A DNA stretch of 19,725 bases from JBALVT01 sp036961345. Lineage in GTDB: Bacteria > Pseudomonadota > Gammaproteobacteria > Pseudomonadales > Halieaceae. The stretch covers positions 1 to 19,725 of the forward strand of contig JBALVT010000066.1 of assembly GCA_036961345.1 (NCBI GenBank). Direction: 5' to 3'. Position 1 is the stretch's first letter; every line of letters starts with the position of its first letter. Below, piece by piece: positions 16,371-19,725 of the stretch. Under the pieces are notes generated by a model. The model saw nothing but the letters and a program-made list of their open reading frames with translations. It had not been told where the DNA came from and did not search any database. Position numbers and translations under genes: made by a program.

Positions 16371-17410
16371 TGCAACTGCGCCAGGAACAACTCTCCAGAC
16401 ATCTTGAAAAACAGCTTTTACCGGTCTATGTGGTAAGCGGCGACGAGCCGCTGCTTGTACAGGAATCTTGCGACCTGATTCGCCAGCAAGCCCGGGCAAG
16501 CGGCTGCACCGAGCGCGAAGTCATCGACGCAGCCGCGACCGGTTTTCATTGGCACGAAATTATTAACAGCGCCGCCAGCATGTCCTTATTCGCCGAGCGC
16601 AAGCTGATAGAGCTGCGCCTTCCCAGTGGCAAACCCGGTGCCGATGGCAGCAAAGCCCTCTGTGAATACACCGACACGGCCAGCGACGAAAACATATTGA
16701 TGATTGTGGCGGGTAAAATTGATAAGCAATCGACCAATAGCAAGTGGTTCAAGGCGCTGGACAAAGTTGGCGGTGTTATTCAGGTATGGCCAATCGACGC
16801 CCGCCAGCTTCCGGGCTGGGTTGAACAACGTATTACCAATGCAGGCATGAAAATAGCCCCGGATGCCCTGCAGCTGCTGTGTGAACGCGTTGAAGGCAAT
16901 CTGTTGTCCGCCGTACAGGAAATTGAAAAGCTCAAATTACTGGCCGACAATGGCGAAATATCCGCCAAGACAGTTACAGACTCGGTGGCAGATAATGCGC
17001 GCTTTAATCTCTTTTCCATGGCCGACAGTGCCGTGCAAGGCAATACTGCCAATAGTTTGCGCATGCTCTATGGGCTGCGAGGCAGCGGCACTGAAGCCAC
17101 CGTGGTGTTGTGGGCTTTGACGCGAGAGCTTCGCACATTATATGAAATACAGGTTGCCTGTGATGGCGGACAAGATATCTCGCAGGCCCTGCGCGAGCAG
17201 CGGGTCTGGAACAACAAAATACCGATGGTTAAGGCTGCTTTGTCCAGGCACAACATAGAGACACTCACACAGCTACTGGAACACGCTGCCCAAACTGATG
17301 GCAGCATTAAGGGATTCGCCGATGGCCGCCCCTGGGACAATCTCGCCGCACTGATCACCGGTATTGGCCAACCGGGAAAACAACCTCTGCGCCTCCTCGC
17401 TACACCATAG
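16370..17410 (+). CDS. holA: DNA polymerase III subunit delta (HolA)
   Basis: HolA is the delta subunit of the clamp loader; it opens the beta sliding clamp during replication. The 346-aa length is typical (343 in E. coli). The N-terminal AAA+-like domain begins LLPVYVVSGDEPLLVQES (16-33). The clamp-contact region follows around 70-80 (SMSLFAERKLIELRLP), and the collar domain runs to the end (RFNLFSMADSAVQGN, then ATVVLWALTRELRTL). As expected for delta, there is no functional Walker A. Translation is coupled to lptE by the one-base TGATG overlap. Confidence 0.95.
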   Translation: MQLRQEQLSRHLEKQLLPVYVVSGDEPLLVQESCDLIRQQARASGCTEREVIDAAATGFHWHEIINSAASMSLFAERKLIELRLPSGKPGADGSKALCEYTDTASDENILMIVAGKIDKQSTNSKWFKALDKVGGVIQVWPIDARQLPGWVEQRITNAGMKIAPDALQLLCERVEGNLLSAVQEIEKLKLLADNGEISAKTVTDSVADNARFNLFSMADSAVQGNTANSLRMLYGLRGSGTEATVVLWALTRELRTLYEIQVACDGGQDISQALREQRVWNNKIPMVKAALSRHNIETLTQLLEHAAQTDGSIKGFADGRPWDNLAALITGIGQPGKQPLRLLATP

Positions 17411-17419
17411 GCAAAGTAC

Positions 17420-17440
17420 AAAAAGCCAGCTTGCATTTTT
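17420..17440 (+). terminator. Possible weak terminator after holA
   Basis: AAAAAGC, a CAGCTT loop, then GC-A-TTTTT form a short A/T-rich stem with one bulged A, ending in a T5 run, 10 bp after the holA stop and just ahead of the SOS promoter. The GC content of the stem is low, so this is tentative. Confidence 0.25.
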
Positions 17441-17455
17441 AACAAACCCAAACTA

Positions 17456-17471
17456 CTGTATATACATACAG
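17456..17471 (+). promoter_or_regulatory. LexA (SOS) box upstream of imuA
   Basis: CTGTATATACATACAG matches the gammaproteobacterial LexA operator CTG-N10-CAG, with the favoured TATATA core and TA/TT flanks (TACTGTATATACATACAGTT). A candidate promoter TTAACA (17439-17444), 16 nt, TATACA (17461-17466) overlaps it, so LexA binding would block RNA polymerase. It lies 32 bp upstream of the imuA ATG. Confidence 0.93.
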
Positions 17472-17503
17472 TTTATTTGGAGAATACCTCCTGCAGGCCG
17501 CAC

Positions 17504-18238
17504 ATGAATAAAATACTGGAACAAGTTATACAGCGCAGCGATACCTGGCGTGGCTACCACAGCCATTTCCCCGGCAATACACACTCTGCCAATAGTGACA
17601 GCCACACCGGTAGCGGCAAGCTGCCCACGGGCTATACAGCATTGGACACGGAGCTTTACCAACATAGCTGGCCGTTAGGGAGCACAATAGAACTATTAAG
17701 TGACAGCTGTGGTCTTGGAGCCATGGGCCTGTTTCTACCCGCGATGGAAACCCTGAGTGAACAAGGCAGATGGCAGGTGTTTATCGCCCCGCCCTATATA
17801 CCCTATGCGCCGCTATTGGCAGCGCGGGGCATCGACACCCGCCAGATTCTTCTCATACACCCTAAAAATCGCGAAGACCTGCTGTGGAGCACCGAACAAG
17901 CGCTGCGCAGCACGACTTGCAGCGCTGTCTTTAGCTGGCTTGGGGCAGGTGAATATCGCTATAGCGAATTAAGAAAACTGCAACTGGCCAGCGCAGGCCA
18001 AGACGCGCTAGCGGTGTTATTTCGGCCCACCGAAGCGGGTAAAAACCATGCCCCGGCCAGTTTGCGCCTGCAAATGCGAGAATATCGCAAGGTGCATATC
18101 CTCAAGCAGCGCGGTGGCAACCAGTACATTGATGTATCGCTGCCAGCGGCCGAGGATGTACCCGACCAGCCACAGTTATGGGAACTGCCTGTCTGGCCGG
18201 GGAACGCACAACAACAGAATCCGGCGCTGGAGGCCTAG
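17504..18238 (+). CDS. imuA: SOS-induced translesion-synthesis-associated protein ImuA (RecA/SulA-like)
   Basis: ImuA is a RecA-related accessory of mutagenic repair, usually encoded before imuB and dnaE2. The 244-aa product shows the family pattern: LPTGYTALDTELYQHSWPLGSTIEL (40-64), IAPPYIPYAPLLAARGID (94-111), LLWSTEQALRS (126-136), SAVFSWL (140-146), LRKLQLAS (156-163), LFRP (172-175) and ILKQRGG (199-205). The RecA P-loop is degenerate (SDSCGLGAMGL at 66-76, no Lys), as in other ImuA proteins, so ATPase activity is unlikely. The ATG at 17504 has AGG seven bases upstream; an in-frame TTG at 17477 would extend it by nine residues. A LexA box precedes it. No imuB or dnaE2 follows, because the next gene converges 17 bp away. 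A SulA-like role in blocking division is an alternative. Confidence 0.88.
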   Translation: MNKILEQVIQRSDTWRGYHSHFPGNTHSANSDSHTGSGKLPTGYTALDTELYQHSWPLGSTIELLSDSCGLGAMGLFLPAMETLSEQGRWQVFIAPPYIPYAPLLAARGIDTRQILLIHPKNREDLLWSTEQALRSTTCSAVFSWLGAGEYRYSELRKLQLASAGQDALAVLFRPTEAGKNHAPASLRLQMREYRKVHILKQRGGNQYIDVSLPAAEDVPDQPQLWELPVWPGNAQQQNPALEA

Positions 18239-18255
18239 TAAAAAGTGCAGCCATA

Positions 18256-19281
18256 TTACTCAATTAAATTCAGGTAGGCCTCGAGGTTAAGAAAATCCTG
18301 AGTACCGTTCGAGAGCTGCTTACCGCCACCATGGCCAAGCTGGCCACTGGCCTTTTGGGTGACATGATCACTTAAGTCAGTAGAGCCCAGCGCATCACCT
18401 AACTCAATAAACGCTTCGTGATTAATACTTAAGTGATTTGAATTACTGTTCGTCACCAGCACCAGGCGGGCACCCTGACTAGGTGCGATACCAGTAGAGG
18501 TGTGGCAGTTAATACACTTACTTTGCACAACAGGCATGGCAACATTGTCGGCAAAAAACTGCTGAGCATCAATGGCCGGCTCTTCGCCCATGACAAGGGC
18601 AGATAACTGAGCAATAGAGGACTCATCTTCGCCGGCGGTAATGGCATCGGCCAAATCCTCTATCGCAGAGAAGTCCAGTTTGTACTTGCCGATATGGTTA
18701 ATCTCAGTCCAGGCTAGAGCGTCGTTGTAATTAACCTTACCGGCGTCATCAACATTGTTCAAAATTAACCGTGTATTTTTGCCAAGGCGAGACATCACAG
18801 CAGAATCTGTCAAATTGGGCACGTCGTCTTTAACCGACTGATACAGGGCCTCAGTGACAGGCGACACCACGAAACCGCCCTTTTGCAAATGGCTACCCTT
18901 CATAATGGAATGCAAGCTACCCGCCACTTTTTTGCCTTTGTTATTGACCACGCCATCGGCATTGCCATCCATATCTTGCCCACCGATTACACTCACCAGA
19001 TAAAGCCGGCTTTTCACAAAGTTGTTTTTGTCGACAAAAAAGTTCCCCAGACTCACAAGCTGCCCCAAATCACCCAGTCCATCCCAGCCGTCCGGATTGA
19101 ATGCGGCGATGCCACCGGCCACATCCAGGGAAGTAAGCCCATCCTGAGCCACGGCACCAGAGCGAAGCTCGGTGATAACAACCGTAGCGCCGGCCACGGG
19201 GCCATTCAACTCGGCATGAAAACAAGCTCCTAGTGCCAGCAGCAATACCGCTGCCAGACTACTTCTAATAATTTTATGCAC
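18256..19281 (-). CDS. Outer-membrane lipoprotein with one cytochrome c haem motif and EF-hand-like loops
   Basis: The product has 341 aa from a GTG at 19281, with GGAG six bases upstream. The frame is open to 19341, but those 20 extra residues have no good ribosome site and would spoil the signal peptide. The type II signal peptide ends in lipobox LGAC (Cys20); the next residue is Phe rather than Asp, which predicts outer-membrane sorting. An N-terminal beta-type segment follows (GPVAGATVVITELRSG, 27-42). Two loops resemble EF-hand or dockerin calcium sites: DMDGNADG (103-110) and a degenerate NNVDDAGKVNYNDALAW (175-191). Near the C-terminus a single haem c site CINCH (256-260) is followed by a GHGGG stretch (His317), a possible distal ligand. 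The precise function is unknown; electron transfer at the cell surface is a guess. Confidence 0.8.
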   Translation of the reverse strand: MHKIIRSSLAAVLLLALGACFHAELNGPVAGATVVITELRSGAVAQDGLTSLDVAGGIAAFNPDGWDGLGDLGQLVSLGNFFVDKNNFVKSRLYLVSVIGGQDMDGNADGVVNNKGKKVAGSLHSIMKGSHLQKGGFVVSPVTEALYQSVKDDVPNLTDSAVMSRLGKNTRLILNNVDDAGKVNYNDALAWTEINHIGKYKLDFSAIEDLADAITAGEDESSIAQLSALVMGEEPAIDAQQFFADNVAMPVVQSKCINCHTSTGIAPSQGARLVLVTNSNSNHLSINHEAFIELGDALGSTDLSDHVTQKASGQLGHGGGKQLSNGTQDFLNLEAYLNLIE

Positions 19282-19468
19282 ACTTGACTCCAAACTTTTT
19301 TGCACCCACATCCAGATATCGACCCCCATACCACAACCCAAGTTCCCCAGATTAAAAATGCCCTGAACCTGAACGGCATTATGCGAAACAAGTATATATA
19401 CTGCTACTCGCCCAGTCGCATATTACACGAGAACTGGCGCAAAGATAGCGACCCACGGAAACCTCGAT

Positions 19469-19675
19469 ATGGATGAATGGTTCACGCAATACGGTGTCAC
19501 CCTGGGTGTGGGTGCACTGATATTGTTCATGATTTTTATCGTATGGGATCTGGCCAAACGCAGCAACGCCGGGAAATTCGGCACTATTATCCTCTATGTG
19601 GGCCTGGCGATGGGCATCCTGGGTTTTCTCATCAAAGTGCTTATCACCTTTATGCTGGAAAGAGCCGCTATATAG
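19469..19675 (+). CDS. Small two-helix membrane protein, DUF2788-type (68 aa)
   Basis: The 68-aa product has two hydrophobic helices, at about 10-27 (VTLGVGALILFMIFIVWD) and about 38-62 (GTIILYVGLAMGILGFLIKVLITFM), joined by a basic loop LAKRSNAGKFG that should face the cytoplasm. The pattern (FIVWDLAKRS.AGKFGT) is what I recall for DUF2788 proteins of gammaproteobacteria. The function is unknown. The ATG at 19469 is preceded by GGAAA at slightly long spacing. It is divergent from the cytochrome lipoprotein gene, with a 187-bp gap between them that contains an AGTATATATACT palindrome-like stretch near 19391-19402. Confidence 0.75.
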   Translation: MDEWFTQYGVTLGVGALILFMIFIVWDLAKRSNAGKFGTIILYVGLAMGILGFLIKVLITFMLERAAI

Positions 19676-19708
19676 CGGCCCTTAACATGAATAGCGCTTA
19701 GTTAAGGG
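19664..19708. terminator. Two adjacent palindromes after the DUF2788 gene
   Basis: A perfect 16-bp palindrome GCCGCTATATAGCGGC (19664-19679) spans the stop codon. It is followed at once by CCCTTAAC (19679-19686), a 14-nt loop and GTTAAGGG (19701-19708). There is no T-tract after either in the visible sequence, so a terminator role is only possible. Confidence 0.35.
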
Positions 19709-19725
19709 GGACGATGGAGCATCCC

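Noticed and set aside
1..19725. tRNA, rRNA, prophage or insertion sequence
   Set aside because: I found no cloverleaf, rRNA-like stretch, transposase, integrase or phage structural gene on either strand. The visible genes are nearly all conserved chromosomal ones.

Overview
The window is a stretch of a gammaproteobacterial chromosome. Gene order (DUF1820 | miaB-ybeZ-ybeY-corC-lnt ... leuS-lptE-holA) is the Pseudomonas-type arrangement. The remaining content (cmoAB, an AsrA-like second Lon, a SOS-controlled imuA, a monohaem lipoprotein cytochrome, DUF2788) fits a marine or cellulolytic relative such as the Cellvibrionales. That taxonomic guess is inference from gene content and order, not a database match. 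Almost all of the window is ordinary, densely packed housekeeping DNA. I saw no phage, insertion sequence, CRISPR array, rRNA or tRNA.

Layout. 1-950 (-): N-terminal two thirds of the aminoacyl-histidine dipeptidase pepD, cut by the window edge. 1106-1297 (+): a doubtful small ORF followed by a 9-bp stem-loop. 1367-2209 (-): an alpha/beta hydrolase with a visible Ser-Asp-His triad. 2365-4085 (+): cmoA-cmoB, translationally coupled, which make the cmo5U34 wobble modification of tRNA. 4086-4389: a 304-bp convergent intergenic region holding two inverted copies of a long hairpin element. 4390-6831 (-): a Lon-family protease with a good sigma32-type promoter. 6962-7306 (-): DUF1820 protein.

7499-12785 (+): tRNA modification, RNA maturation and envelope genes, namely miaB, then ybeZ-ybeY-corC joined by 4-nt ATGA overlaps, then lnt. 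12799-13164 (-): a single-domain bacteriohaemerythrin wedged between lnt and leuS. 13384-17410 (+): leuS-lptE-holA, a tightly packed operon for leucyl-tRNA synthesis, LPS export and the DNA polymerase III delta subunit.

17456-18238 (+): a near-consensus LexA box followed by imuA, with no imuB or dnaE2 after it. 18256-19281 (-): a lipoprotein with one CxxCH haem motif and EF-hand-like loops. 19469-19675 (+): a two-helix DUF2788 membrane protein, followed by two palindromes at the end of the window.

Most worth a second look: (1) the paired hairpins at 4128-4317, whose loops are identical while their stems have changed in a compensatory way, which points to a repeat family under structural selection; (2) the orphan SOS-regulated imuA; (3) LeuRS lacking the leucine-specific insertion before KMSKS that pseudomonad and enterobacterial enzymes carry; (4) the heat-shock promoter of the second-type Lon. 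I did not find a clearly new multi-gene system.
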